A DNA stretch of 64,000 bases from JAEZBP01 sp963832725 (GCA_963832725.1 CAWHVG010000005.1:2604001-2668000); one strand, 5' to 3'. Positions 31,384 to 41,008 are shown, numbered from the stretch's first letter. Numbers and translations: made by a program. The notes: generated by a model from the sequence alone, not told the origin.

Positions 31384-32416
31384 TCACTGCGGGCGGACGC
31401 GGATCACGGCGCGGTCGCCTTCTTCTTCGGTCAGTTCGATCGCGACCGGGAGGAAGCGGGGGATGAGCGCGAGCTGGGTGCGGGTGTGGAGGCTCGGGCG
31501 GGTGGTGCGGAAGGCGCCTTCGCCGGCCAGAGCCATCAAGAGGACGAGCTGGTCGGCCTGGTGCTCGCCGACCGGGACGTCGGCTGCCTCCCAGCGCTGC
31601 GCTTCGTTCACGACATCCCGCGCGACCTTCTCGGCGCTCTTCCCCTTGGCGCCGAAGCCGGTGAAGAGCTCGAGGGTGTGCTCGCAACGCCAGAGGAGCT
31701 GGACGGTGTTGCCGGGGCCGCGCGGGTGACGGATCTCCTCGGCCTGAAGCGCGTCGCGCTGGAGGTCGAAGGCGCCTTCGAGGACGGCGAGCTCGCGGTG
31801 GGCGATGTTCGGCGGCAAGACGCTGACGCGGGCGACGGCCCGCCGCTCGGTGGTGGCGCCGCGCTCCATGCGCTCGAAGCCGGAGAGCCGCGCGGGGACG
31901 CTGAGGTGGGCGACGAGGCGGCCGCCGCCGGCGGGGTAGTAGCCGCGGCGCTCGATCTGGACGTGGAAGTCGGCGCCGAGCGCGCGCACGAGCGGGGCCC
32001 ACACCTGGACGAGGAAGTCGGCCGGCGGGGCGGCGGGGTTGTCGGTGCCGCCTTCGACGGTGATGCGGCTCTCGCCTTCGTGGCTCAGGAGGCCGGTGAC
32101 CAGCGTCTGCAGGACGAGGGCGGCGCTGCCGGCGGTGCCGACCGCGAGGCGGTGGTCGCCGTGGCCGACGCGGCCGGGGGTCAGCTCGAAGGTGGACGAG
32201 CCCAGCTCCGCGCCGCGCACCTCGGCGCCGCACGCGCCGGCGACGGCGTGGACGGCGGTGAGGTGCTGGCGCAAGAGGCCGCGAGCGCGCGCGGCGGGCG
32301 CGGACGTTCGTGATGCGCACGGGCGTGCCGGTGGCCATCGCGAGGGCGAGGGCGGTGCGGACGACTTGGCCGCCGCCTTCTCCGGTGGAGCCGTCGATCT
32401 CTTCTCGCAGGTGCAT
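31384..32416 (-). CDS. rtcA: RNA 3'-terminal phosphate cyclase (frameshift)
   Basis: Converts RNA 3'-phosphate ends to 2',3'-cyclic phosphates using ATP, part of RNA repair. About 344 aa after joining frames near 32283-32302; E. coli RtcA is 338. Signatures: EIDGSTGEGGGQVVRTALAL at the N-terminus, GLLRQHLTAVHAVA, ERRGYYPAGGGRL, and the catalytic histidine in VGEHQADQLVLLMALAG. The break lies in a run of CG dinucleotides and both halves align with the family, so an indel error is likely. ATG 32416 is preceded by a purine-rich GAGAGAAGAGAG. It follows rtcB on the same strand after a 408-bp gap that holds a large inverted repeat. Confidence 0.9.
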
Positions 32417-32527
32417 CTCTCTTCTCTCTGTTCTCTCTCTGCGTGCGGAGAGTATCGTGCTTTGTGCAGCTTTTTTCGCGATGGCTGCGTGTCGATTGCG
32501 TTCGGGTGCTGCCGCGCATGATCGACC

Positions 32528-32670
32528 GGCGGGGGCCGGGGATGGCCCGCTCCTCCAGCGAGGAACCCGACCCGAGGTGCCGCGCGCCCGACGAACGAAC
32601 AGCAGTTCGTCGGTCGCGGGGCACGGTGGCGGGCCACCCGAGTCGTCGCTGGCCATCCCCGGCCCCCGCC
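32528..32670 (-). ncRNA. Large inverted repeat between rtcB and rtcA, candidate structured RNA
   Basis: A perfect 20-bp inverted repeat has arms GGCGGGGGCCGGGGATGGCC (32528-32547) and its complement at 32651-32670. Inside it, 32577-32596 and 32605-32624 pair at 18 of 20 positions around an 8-nt loop. A transcript running from rtcB into rtcA would fold this as a long stem with internal bulges. Related bacterial repair operons are known to carry small structured RNAs (Y-RNA/tRNA-like), so an RNA role is attractive but inferred. A mobile-type inverted repeat is the alternative. Confidence 0.4.
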
Positions 32671-32824
32671 TCCTCGGGGTGATGATCCGGGACCGGGTTT
32701 CATGCTGGTACGGGTCACGCCGCCCGCGCCTGCGGCGCAGACGGCATGACTGCTACCGCGGGTCGCTGCTCACTCGCGTTGCGAGAGGTACGGACGGGCG
32801 AATGCTCCCGCCGGGGGCGATCGC

Positions 32825-34071
32825 TCAGCCCTTCACGCAGACGACCTGGCGGAGGGTGTGGACGATGTCGACGAGGTCGGACTGGGCGGCCATGACGGCG
32901 TCGATGTCCTTGTAGGCCGCGGGGGTCTCGTCGATGACGCCGGGGTCCTTGCGGCACTCGATGCCCTCGGTGGCGCGGGCGTGGTCGTCCAGGGTGAAGG
33001 TCTTCTTGGCCTTGGTGCGGCTCATCTTGCGACCCGCGCCGTGGCTGCACGAGCAGAGGCTGTCCGGGTTGCCCTTGCCTCGGACGATGTAGGTGCGCGC
33101 ACCCATGCTGCCGGGGATGATGCCGAGCTCGCCGGCGCCCGCTCGCACCGCGCCCTTGCGGGTCACGATGAGGTCGGCGCCGAAGTGTCGCTCGAACGCG
33201 ACGTAGTTGTGGTGGCACTCCACCGCCTCGAGGTGCGCGGTGAACTGCGGGAGCTCACCCGAGACGCGAAGGCCGTCGACGACCTGGCCCATCATCAGCC
33301 GCCGGTTCTCGGCCGCGAACGACTGCGCCCAGCCGACAGCCTCGACGTACTCGTCGAAGTGCGCCGTGCCCTCCTCGAAGTACGCCGAGATCTCGGTCCG
33401 GGACCCGGCGGTCGAGCCGCTCCAGATCCTTGCGCGCCAAGGCGATGAAGAAGGAGCCGATCGCGGTTGCCGACGCCGCGCGAGCCGGAGTGGAGGACGA
33501 TCCAGACGCGCGCCTCTTCGTCGAGGCAGACCTCGATGAAGTGGTTGCCGGTGCCGAGGGTGCCGAGGTGGTTCTCGGTGTTGCCGCGCACCAGCGACGG
33601 GTGCTCGTCGCAGATGCGATCGAAGCCCTCCTTCAGCGCGCCCCACGCCGCCTGGTGCGGCTTGGGCAGCGCGCGGTAGGCGCCGGCGTCGCCGGAGCCG
33701 CCGTTTCGGGTGCGGCCGTGGGGGACGGCGCGCTCGATCGCGGCGCGCACGCCGGACAAGCCGTCCGGGAGCGAGTCGGCGGTGAGCGAGGTGCGGACGG
33801 CCATCATGCCGCAGCCGATGTCCACGCCGACCGCGGCCGGCACGATGGCGCCGCGCGTCGGGATGACGCTGCCGACCGTCGCGCCCTTGCCGAGGTGCAC
33901 GTCCGGCATGACCGCGACGTGCGGCTCGATGAAGGGAAGGAGCGCGATCTTGCGGAGCTGCTCGAGGGCGCCCTCGTCCACCTCCACCCCGCGCACCCAC
34001 GCCTTGATGGGACGGATGCCGCCGTAGATCGTCTCGTAGCCGGCGTTCGTCTCGTTCTGCGTGGTCATCAT
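32825..34071 (-). CDS. rtcB: RNA ligase RtcB (two frameshifts)
   Basis: GTP- and Mn-dependent ligase that joins 2',3'-cyclic or 3'-phosphate ends to 5'-OH RNA ends. About 415 aa when two single extra bases (near 33460-33464 and 33384-33387) are bridged. Key parts: VMPDVHLGKGATVG, the metal-binding VGVDIGCGMMA, GTLGTGNHFIEV, HSGSRGVGN, ECHHNYV and the guanylylated histidine in SHGAGRKMSR. Without the extra bases the middle reads NRIGSFFIALARKDL and AYFEEGTAHFDEYV. ATG 34071 (or the next codon, 34068) follows GAGG. It is first in the rtcB-rtcA operon, divergent from rtcR, and preceded by a sigma54-type promoter. Confidence 0.92.
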
Positions 34072-34129
34072 GGCGTCCTCTCTTCTTCTCTTTCGTCGGC
34101 AGCGTCGACGCCGCTCGATGCCCTCCTTC

Positions 34130-34145
34130 AGCAGCCGCCATGCCA
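34130..34145 (-). promoter_or_regulatory. Sigma54 (-24/-12) promoter for rtcBA
   Basis: On the minus strand the sequence is TGGCATGGCGGCTGCT: a GG and a GC element separated by exactly 10 bp, close to the consensus TGGCACG-N4-TTGCT. It lies 59 bp before the rtcB start, in the divergent region shared with rtcR, whose product is a sigma54 activator. A short palindrome AGGGC-AC-GCCCT at 34155-34166, upstream of it, could be part of an RtcR site. Confidence 0.8.
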
Positions 34146-34223
34146 GCCGCGTGAAGGGCACGCCCTGCCCTCGTCGGCCGCAGGTGATTGCGACACCGAT
34201 ATAGCTTCGTATACGCTGCGATA

Positions 34224-35829
34224 ATGTCGCGTCGGAAGCGAACGGTGGTGATCTCGGCGCTGGGGAGCGTGCTCGACGGGCCGAAGGGGGCGAAGCGCTG
34301 GGACAAGTGGCGGCCGACGGTGTCCCTCTGCCAGCAGGAGGACTTGGTCGTGGACCGGCTGGAGCTGCTCTACGACCCGCGCTTCGAGTCGCTGGCCGAG
34401 GTCGTGATGGGCGACATCGAGGGGGTGTCGCCGGAGACGGAGGTCACGCCCCGCGAGATCGCGCTGCCGAGCCCGTGGGACTTCGAGCGGGTGTACGCGG
34501 AGCTCCTCGACTTCGCGCGCGGCTATCGCTTCCGGCCGGAGAAGGAGGACTACCTGGTCCACATCACGACCGGCACCCACGTGATGCAGATCTGCTTCTT
34601 CCTGCTGGTGGAGAGCCGGCACGTGCCGGGCACGCTGTTGCAGACGGCGCCGCCGCCCAAGGGCGACCCCGAGTCGCCGGGGACCTTCGACGTCATCGAT
34701 CTGGATCTGGAGCGATACGACCTCCTGAAGACGCGCTTTCAGGCGGAGCGCGACGAGAGCCTGAGCTTCCTGAAGGCGGGGATCGCCACCAAGAACGCCG
34801 CCTTCAATCGGATGATCGAGCAGATCGAGCGGGTGGCGACCCGCTCTCGCGATCCGATCCTGCTCATGGGGCCGACCGGCGCCGGGAAGTCGCAGCTCGC
34901 GCGGCGGATCTACGAGCTGGCCAAGACGCACGGGACGGTGGAAGGGACGTGGGTCGAGGTGAACTGCGCGACGCTGCGCGGTGACGCGGCGATGAGCGCG
35001 CTCTTCGGACACGTGAAAGGCGCGTTCACGGGAGCGCAGCGCGATCGGCCGGGGCTGCTCCGGCAGGCCGACGGCGGGATGCTCTTCTTGGACGAGATCG
35101 GCGAGCTCGGGCTCGACGAGCAGGCGATGCTGCTTCACGCGCTGGAGGACAAGCGCTTCTTGCCGGTCGGCGCGGATCATCCGGTGGAGGTGGACTTCAC
35201 GTTGGTGGCCGGCACGAACCGGGACCTGCGGCGGTCGGCGGCGCGGGGCGAGTTCCGGGACGACCTCTTGGCGCGCCTCGACGTGTGGACCTTCACGCTG
35301 CCTTCTTTGCTCGAGCGGCCCGAGGACATCGAGCCGAACCTGGACTACGAGCTCGAGCGGGCCAGCGAGCGGCGCGGCGAGGTGACGACGATGAACGCCG
35401 ACGCGCGGCGGGCGTTCTTGCGCTTCGCGCGCTCGGCGGAGGCGCGGTGGACCGGCAACTTCCGCGATCTCTCGGCCGCGGTGCTGCGGATGGGCACACT
35501 GGCGCCGCAGGGGAGGATCGACGTTGCGACGGTGCAACGAAGAGGTCGCGCGGCTCGAGGCGGCGTGGTCCGCGCGGGCCGAGCCGACGCGAGGGGCTCA
35601 TCCGGATCGCTTGACCGAGGTCCTCGGCGACGCGGCGGCGGAGCTCGACCGCTTCGACCGGGTGCAGCTCGCCGAGGTCCTCCGCGTCTGCGCCGACGCG
35701 CCCAGCCTGTCCGCGGCGGGCCGCCTTCTCTTCGCCGAGAGCCGCAAGCGGAAGAGCTCGCACAACGACGCCGACCGGCTGCGGAAGTACCTGGCCCGCT
35801 TCGACCTCGAGTTCACCGATCTGCGCTGA
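34224..35829 (+). CDS. rtcR: RtcR, sigma54-dependent activator of the RNA repair operon (frameshift)
   Basis: About 535 aa. N-terminal CARF-like sensor domain (TVVISALGSVLDGPKGAKRW, YLVHITTGTHVMQICFFLLV) that in this family senses RNA-damage ligands; central AAA+ domain with Walker A GPTGAGKS (about residue 216), the sigma54-contact loop GAFTGA (about 266), and Walker B GGMLFLDEIGEL; C-terminal HTH (SLSAAGRLLFAESRKRKS). An extra C at 35535 breaks the frame; dropping it gives ATVNEEVARLEAAW. Start ATG 34224. It is divergent from rtcBA, the standard arrangement, and should activate the -24/-12 promoter between them. Confidence 0.92.
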
Positions 35830-35996
35830 GTCGGAGCGGGCTCGATCACGAAGAACGCGCTCGACGCGGCGCTCGTCGCAGTACAACCGGCGAAAGGTGG
35901 CCGGTCGGTCACGGCATGTCAGACGGGCGGCTCTGGGTCGGTGAAAGGGCGCCAAACGATGGTCCGACAGCGTACCTTTCGGGCATACTTCTCCCC

Positions 35997-36608
35997 GTGC
36001 GTGCGACCGCCTACGAAACCAGTCCCCCTTCGTTCGCGGCTCCCATCGATGTCGACAAGCACATTCGTGCGCTGCCGCCCGGGGCGACGGCCAAGGGGCT
36101 CTTCTTCCGCGACCCCCTCCGCCGTGTGCAAGAGCGGCAGCCCGGACTCGACATCTTCGCGAAGGCAGGGGTTCCGACACGCCGAGTCCTGCCTTTCTTC
36201 GACTATCCCTACGACGAGCTGATGCGGCTCCTGGTCGCGGCGGCCGGGGTGCTCCATCCCTCCGTGCCGCTCGGCGAGGGTCTGCGCCGGCTCGGGCGAG
36301 GGGCCTACGAGGCGCTGATCCAAGCCCAGGTCGGGAAGGTGCTTTTCGCCGCGCTCGGCAACGACTTCTCGCGCGTGGCCGCGGTCGGGGCCCGGGGCTG
36401 GAAGGTCTCCGTCAGCTTCGGTCAGGTGCGCTTCGAGGCACTCGGCGATGGCCACGCCGCCTACCACTTCTCGTCCTTCCCGGCTTTCCTCGGGACCTAC
36501 CAGGTCGGGGTGGTCGAAGGGGCGATGCGGATATGCGGCGTCCAGGGCGAGGTCTGGACCCGGCTCGACGGGCTCGGGAAGGGCACGCTCGAGCTCTTTT
36601 GGTCATGA
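35997..36608 (+). CDS. DUF2378 (myxobacterial) protein
   Basis: About 203 aa of a family found mainly in myxobacteria. Typical features: APIDVDKHIRALPPGATAKG then LFFRDPLRRVQERQPGLDIF, YDELMRLLVAAAGVLHPSVP, LGRGAYEALIQAQVGKVLF, and a C-terminal beta part (YHFSSFPAFLGTYQVGVVEG). The family often sits beside regulators and is thought to have a signalling or binding role, but no activity is established. GTG 35997 places the N-terminus at the family start; an ATG at 35916 would add 27 unlike residues. It lies 167 bp after rtcR, same strand. Confidence 0.8.
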   Translation: MRATAYETSPPSFAAPIDVDKHIRALPPGATAKGLFFRDPLRRVQERQPGLDIFAKAGVPTRRVLPFFDYPYDELMRLLVAAAGVLHPSVPLGEGLRRLGRGAYEALIQAQVGKVLFAALGNDFSRVAAVGARGWKVSVSFGQVRFEALGDGHAAYHFSSFPAFLGTYQVGVVEGAMRICGVQGEVWTRLDGLGKGTLELFWS

Positions 36609-36760
36609 TCCGGGAACCTCGGGCTTCCCCGCCAGCCCGCGCCGCGGGGCGCGGAAGGCCGACGCTTCCCCCCGGCATCACTTGCGATGTTGCGGATCCG
36701 GAAGCCTGACCGGTACCCTCCGCCACGGACGCAATCCCTCCCGCGCGTGAGGCCCCATCG

Positions 36761-38665
36761 ATGGAATTCTACACCAAGCTCCGGCAGAGCCGGCTCTTCT
36801 GGCAAGGCCTCTTCGTGGCCGTCGTGTTCGTCGGGCTCGGATACTACGCGGGGGAGCTCTCGCACCAACTCGCGCTCGCGGTCCTCACCTCGGGCGTGGG
36901 AGCGCTGGTGGGCGGCCTGATCGTGGCCATGGGCTTCGACAGCGCCCCCGATTCGCTCCCGGATGCGTTCCGCGACGCGCTCGGCGGCCGCATGCCGAAC
37001 CGTCCGGCCCAGCTCCCGCCGTTGGCGTCGCGTATCTTCGATGATCTCGGCGAGGTCGCGATGAAGATGCAGCGCGCGACCGAGCAGGAGGAGCAGCATC
37101 GCGAGCGGGAGTCGGAGCTGCGGCGGAGCGTGGACCGGCTCGACGAGGAGGCCTCGCGGCTCCGGGCGGAGCTCGAGGAGGCGCGTCGTGGAGGCGGCGC
37201 GGACCAGGGAGAGCTGGCGGAGATGCGCCGGCGGATCTCGGACGCCGAGGACGCCCGCGACGAGGCCCAGCGGAAGCTGCGCGATCTGGACCAGGCCCGC
37301 GAGGACGTGGAGCGGCACGCTCGCGAGGTGATGGGCGAGCTCGAGAAGGTGCAGCAGCGCGCCGATCACAACCGGAGCTCCATCAGCGACGCCGAGAGGG
37401 TCATCGCGGAGCACGTCGACAAGCTCTCGGCCGGGTTCGGCGAGCAGATGGCCGCCGTCGAGCAGACCATCTCGTCGATGCAGGAGATCAGCGCGGCGCT
37501 CCACCAGATCGCCCAGCACGTGGAGGCGCTGGCCTCGAACGCCGAGGAGAGCTCGAGCTCGATCCTGGAGATGACGGCGACCAACGACGAGGTCGCCGAG
37601 AACATGGCGAACCTCGCCAACAGCGTGCGCGAGACGGTCAGCTCGATCGAGGAGATGACCTACTCCATCAAGGAGGTCGCCCGGAACGTCGACGCCCTCT
37701 CGCTGACGGCCGAGGAGACGAGCTCGTCCATGAACCAGATGGACGTGTCGATCGATCAGGTGCAGTCGAACGCCAACGAGACGGCGCGGCTCTCGGAGGA
37801 GGTCGCGGTCGACGCCGAGAAGGGCGCCGAGGCCATCCTCAAGACGATCGACGAGATCAACCGCATCAAGGAGACCAGCTCCGAGGCGGTGCAGGTGATC
37901 GGTAACCTCGGCGGCCGGATCGAGGCGATCGGCGACATCCTCAACGTCATCGACGATGTGGCCGAGCAGACCAACCTGCTGGCCCTGAACGCTGCCATCA
38001 TCGCCGCCCAGGCGGGTGAGCACGGCAAGGGCTTCGCGGTCGTCGCCGACGAGATCAAGGATCTGGCCGAGCGCGCCGGCGCCTCGACCAAGGAGATCGC
38101 CGAGCTGATCAAGGCCATCCAGGCGGAATCCAAGAAGGGCATCGCCGCCGTGCAGCTCGGCGCGGCCACGGTCGACCGCGGCGTGGAGGTCAGCGCCGAC
38201 GCGGAGCGCGCGCTCAAGAAGATCCTCAACTCGTCGCAGAAGTCGACCAGCATGGTCCGCGCGATCGCCCGCGCCACGGTCGAGCAGGCCAAGGGCAGCA
38301 AGCAGGTCACGGACGCGATCGGGCGCATCGCCGAGACGGTGCAGCAGATCGCCGCGGCCACCGCGGAGCAGGCCCGCGGCTCCGAGCTGATCATGAAGAG
38401 CGCGGAGAAGATGCGGCTGATCACCCAGCACGTGGAGCGCTCGAGCCAGGAGCAGGCGCGCGGCGGCCGGCAGATCAGCCAGGCCATCGAGAACATCAGC
38501 GGGATGGTCAACGAGCTGCACCAGTCGCAGCGGGCGCAGGCGCGGGGCTCCGAGCAGACGCTGGTGGCGGCGAAGCGCATCCACGAGCTCACCCGGGCGT
38601 ACGAGGGCCACCTGCGCGAGCTGACCCGCGCCGCCGAGCGCCTGCGCACGGTCTCCCGCGAGTAG
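36761..38665 (+). CDS. Methyl-accepting chemotaxis protein without periplasmic sensor
   Basis: A 634-aa chemoreceptor. Two closely spaced hydrophobic segments lie at residues 15-60 (GLFVAVVFVGLGYYAG and LTSGVGALVGGLIVAMGF), so almost nothing is exposed outside. A long coiled coil (about 100-210) follows, then the signalling domain with the hairpin tip EQTNLLALNAAIIAAQAGEH and GKGFAVVADEIKDLAERAGA. The tip has AAIIAAQ where enteric receptors have AAIEAAR, a myxobacterial-type variant. Signal input is probably cytoplasmic or membrane-based. There are no che genes nearby. Start ATG 36761; frame intact throughout. Confidence 0.92.
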   Translation: MEFYTKLRQSRLFWQGLFVAVVFVGLGYYAGELSHQLALAVLTSGVGALVGGLIVAMGFDSAPDSLPDAFRDALGGRMPNRPAQLPPLASRIFDDLGEVAMKMQRATEQEEQHRERESELRRSVDRLDEEASRLRAELEEARRGGGADQGELAEMRRRISDAEDARDEAQRKLRDLDQAREDVERHAREVMGELEKVQQRADHNRSSISDAERVIAEHVDKLSAGFGEQMAAVEQTISSMQEISAALHQIAQHVEALASNAEESSSSILEMTATNDEVAENMANLANSVRETVSSIEEMTYSIKEVARNVDALSLTAEETSSSMNQMDVSIDQVQSNANETARLSEEVAVDAEKGAEAILKTIDEINRIKETSSEAVQVIGNLGGRIEAIGDILNVIDDVAEQTNLLALNAAIIAAQAGEHGKGFAVVADEIKDLAERAGASTKEIAELIKAIQAESKKGIAAVQLGAATVDRGVEVSADAERALKKILNSSQKSTSMVRAIARATVEQAKGSKQVTDAIGRIAETVQQIAAATAEQARGSELIMKSAEKMRLITQHVERSSQEQARGGRQISQAIENISGMVNELHQSQRAQARGSEQTLVAAKRIHELTRAYEGHLRELTRAAERLRTVSRE

Positions 38666-38756
38666 AAGCGGGCCCGGATGTCGGCAGGCTCGCACCTTCG
38701 CGGGTGCCCTGTCGCCGGGACCCAAAGGTGCTACAACGCGAGCGGGCGCAGCCTCT

Positions 38757-39428
38757 ATGTTCGGAATCGGCTTCAGCGAGCTCGTCGTGATCGGGCTGAT
38801 CCTGATCATCGCCGTCGGACCGAATCGCATGCCGACCATGCTGAGAGCGGTCGTGAAGGCGTACCGGGAGTTCCGCAACGCCACGCGCGATCTGCGAGCG
38901 AGCACCGGCATCGACGATCTCTTGCGGGACGAGGATCTGCGCTCGCTGCGCAAGCCCTTCGACGACGCGCCGGTGAGCAAGCCGGCCAGCGTGCCGCGAA
39001 AGCGCTCGCTGACCATCGCCGAGCGAGCGCAGGAGTTCCCGCCCGAAGGGGTGGACGTGGCCGAGGCGCTCGACGCCGAGCAGCGCCCGCCCGCCGCGGA
39101 TCCCGGCACGGAGAAGGCACGGGAGCGCGAGATCATCAACGCGAAGCTGGTCGCCGCGGGGATGGCGCCGCAGCTCGCGGACGAGGCGAGCGAGCAGGCC
39201 CTCATCGACGCGAAGCTCGCGGCGGCGGGGATGACGCCGCAAGACGAGCCGACGGACGCGGAGGCGATCCGGGCCGCCAAGATCACGGCCGCGGAGCGTG
39301 AAGACGAACCGGACGTGGAGGCGATCCGGGCCGCCAAGATCGCGGCCGCGGAACGCGAGGCCGCGGACGCGCGTTCGATGGAGCGCGCCAAGACGATGGG
39401 CGCCGCGTCACCGCAGGGTGAGGAGTGA
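38757..39428 (+). CDS. tatB: Twin-arginine translocase TatB-like subunit with long repetitive tail
   Basis: A 223-aa protein. The N-terminus is classic TatA/B: MFGIGFSELVVIGLILIIAV followed by the GPNRMP hinge and an amphipathic helix (LRAVVKAYREFRNATRDL). The N-terminal Glu of TatB (FSELVVI) is present. The last 100 residues are Ala/Glu-rich with repeats: INAKLVAAGMAPQ / IDAKLAAAGMTPQ and EAIRAAKITAAERE / EAIRAAKIAAAERE, also visible as DNA repeats. It overlaps tatC by 4 nt, so the two are co-translated. TatA is not in this window and may be encoded elsewhere. Confidence 0.88.
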   Translation: MFGIGFSELVVIGLILIIAVGPNRMPTMLRAVVKAYREFRNATRDLRASTGIDDLLRDEDLRSLRKPFDDAPVSKPASVPRKRSLTIAERAQEFPPEGVDVAEALDAEQRPPAADPGTEKAREREIINAKLVAAGMAPQLADEASEQALIDAKLAAAGMTPQDEPTDAEAIRAAKITAAEREDEPDVEAIRAAKIAAAEREAADARSMERAKTMGAASPQGEE

Positions 39429-40264
39429 GCGAGCCCGTGGCCGCAGAGCCCGAGAAGGTCCAAGGGCACCGGCCCGAGGACGACGTCGAGATGACGTTCA
39501 TGGAGCACCTGGTGGAGCTGCGGACGCGGCTCATCCGGGCGCTGATCGGCATCGTCCCCGGCACCGCCGTCGCGTGGGTGTTCAAGGAGAAGCTGCTCGA
39601 GCTGATGGCCGCGCCCTGGCGGGACGCCTACCAGGCGATGAATCTCGGCGAGCCGCAGCTCCACTTCGCCAACCCCATCGACCCCTTCGTCTCGTACCTG
39701 ATGATGTGCGGCATCGCCGGGCTGATCATCTCGAGCCCGTGGGTGTTCTGGCAAATCTGGGGCTTCATCGCGCCCGGCCTCTACCGGCGCGAGAAGCGCT
39801 TGGCGTTCCCCTTCGTGCTGGTGTCGACGGTCTTCTTCGTCGGCGGCGTGGCTTTCGGCTACGAGATCGTCCTCTCGTTCGCGTTCCAGGCGTTCCTGGA
39901 CTTCGGCGGGCCCGTCGGCGAGCACCTGGTCATCCAGCCGACCGTCATGCTCGGCGAGTACCTGAGCTTCGCGACCAGGCTGCTCCTCGCGTTCGGCGTG
40001 ACCTTCGAGATCCCGGTGGTGATCACCTTCCTCTCGTTCGCCGGCCTGGTGAACTGGAGGCAGCTCCTCAAGTTCGCACGCTGGTGGCTGCTGATCTCCG
40101 GCGTGCTGGCCGCGCTGCTGACGCCGCCGGACGTGGGATCGCAGATGATGATGCTCATCCCGCTCAACGTCCTCTACTGGATGTCGATCGGGCTGGCGGC
40201 GCTCTTCGGGCCCAAGCCGCCCCCGCCGCCGGGTACGGTCAGCGAAGACGGCTTCGAGCGCTGA
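39425..40264 (+). CDS. tatC: Twin-arginine translocase subunit TatC
   Basis: A 279-aa, six-segment membrane protein that recognises twin-arginine signal peptides. The conserved N-terminal MTFMEHLVELRTRLIRALIG and the FVSYLMMCGIAGLIISSPWV, FWQIWGFIAPGLYRREKR segments are all present, with the typical APGLYxxEK loop. GTG 39425 overlaps the tatB stop as GTGA. The N-terminus carries about 20 extra residues before the conserved helix. Together with tatB it forms the export pathway for folded, often cofactor-containing proteins. Confidence 0.95.
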   Translation: MSEPVAAEPEKVQGHRPEDDVEMTFMEHLVELRTRLIRALIGIVPGTAVAWVFKEKLLELMAAPWRDAYQAMNLGEPQLHFANPIDPFVSYLMMCGIAGLIISSPWVFWQIWGFIAPGLYRREKRLAFPFVLVSTVFFVGGVAFGYEIVLSFAFQAFLDFGGPVGEHLVIQPTVMLGEYLSFATRLLLAFGVTFEIPVVITFLSFAGLVNWRQLLKFARWWLLISGVLAALLTPPDVGSQMMMLIPLNVLYWMSIGLAALFGPKPPPPPGTVSEDGFER

Positions 40265-40276
40265 AGGCTGGGCGCG

Positions 40277-41008
40277 TCAGAGAGGCGCGTCGAGGTCGGC
40301 GAGCGAGGCGCGGAAGGGCGTCTGCATCCAGTTCTGGAGGAGATCCGCGGGATCGTCGAAGACCTCCACCGCGCCGTCGAGCGCGTCGTCGTCCCAGCCG
40401 CCGCAGCGAAGGGCGATCACGGCCACGCCCGCGGCGCGACCGGTCGAGATGTCGTAGGGGGTGTCTCCGATGAGGATGGCGTGGTCGGGGTTGCACCCCG
40501 CCAGCTTCAGCGCGGCATGGATCAGGTCCGGCACTGGCTTGGCGAGCTCGACGTCGTCGGCGCTGGTGCAGCCGTCCACCAGATCCGCGATCTCGGCCAC
40601 CTCGAGCAGCGGGCGGAGCGTCGCATCGGAAGCACTGGTCGCCACGATGGTCTTGAACCCGCGCTTCTTCAGCTTCTCCACGAGCGTACGCGCCCCCGGC
40701 TGCGGCGTGACTTCGGCGAGGTAGCGCTCGCGGAAGATGGCGCTGCGGGCTTTCTGGATCGCGACCCCGCGCGGGTCGTGGGGCGCGATGCCGGTGACGC
40801 GCTCGAGCAGGAGCCCGCCGCCCATGCCGATCGAAGGCCGGACGTCTTCGAAACGCGCGTTGAAGCCATTGTCTTCGAGCACGTCGACCCACGCTTTGGC
40901 GTGCGCGTCATTCGACGCGACCAGCGTGCCGTCGAGGTCGAGAAGGACCGCCGTGACGCGCATGCGCTCGGCGGGGGCGGTACGGATGGTTTGGCCGCTC
41001 AGCGTCAT
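40277..41008 (-). CDS. HAD-superfamily phosphatase (PGP/phosphoglucomutase-like)
   Basis: A 243-aa HAD hydrolase. Motif I is LLDLDGTLVASN (nucleophile and acid Asp), motif II is VATSAS, motif III lysine in LAKPVPD, and motif IV is ILIGDTPYDIS. A helical cap (KAWVDVLEDNGFNARFEDVR) lies between I and II, as in phosphoglycolate phosphatase and beta-phosphoglucomutase types; substrate unknown. ATG 41008 is chosen because GGAGG lies 6 nt upstream; ATG 40963 is an internal alternative. It is convergent with tatC and downstream of the SDR gene. Confidence 0.88.
   Translation of the reverse strand: MTLSGQTIRTAPAERMRVTAVLLDLDGTLVASNDAHAKAWVDVLEDNGFNARFEDVRPSIGMGGGLLLERVTGIAPHDPRGVAIQKARSAIFRERYLAEVTPQPGARTLVEKLKKRGFKTIVATSASDATLRPLLEVAEIADLVDGCTSADDVELAKPVPDLIHAALKLAGCNPDHAILIGDTPYDISTGRAAGVAVIALRCGGWDDDALDGAVEVFDDPADLLQNWMQTPFRASLADLDAPL

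Noticed and set aside
36497..39925. Very long open frame (over 1,100 codons) on the minus strand
   Set aside because: It is antisense to the chemoreceptor and tatBC genes. Its protein is Arg/Leu/His-rich without family motifs, the usual shadow in high-GC coding DNA.
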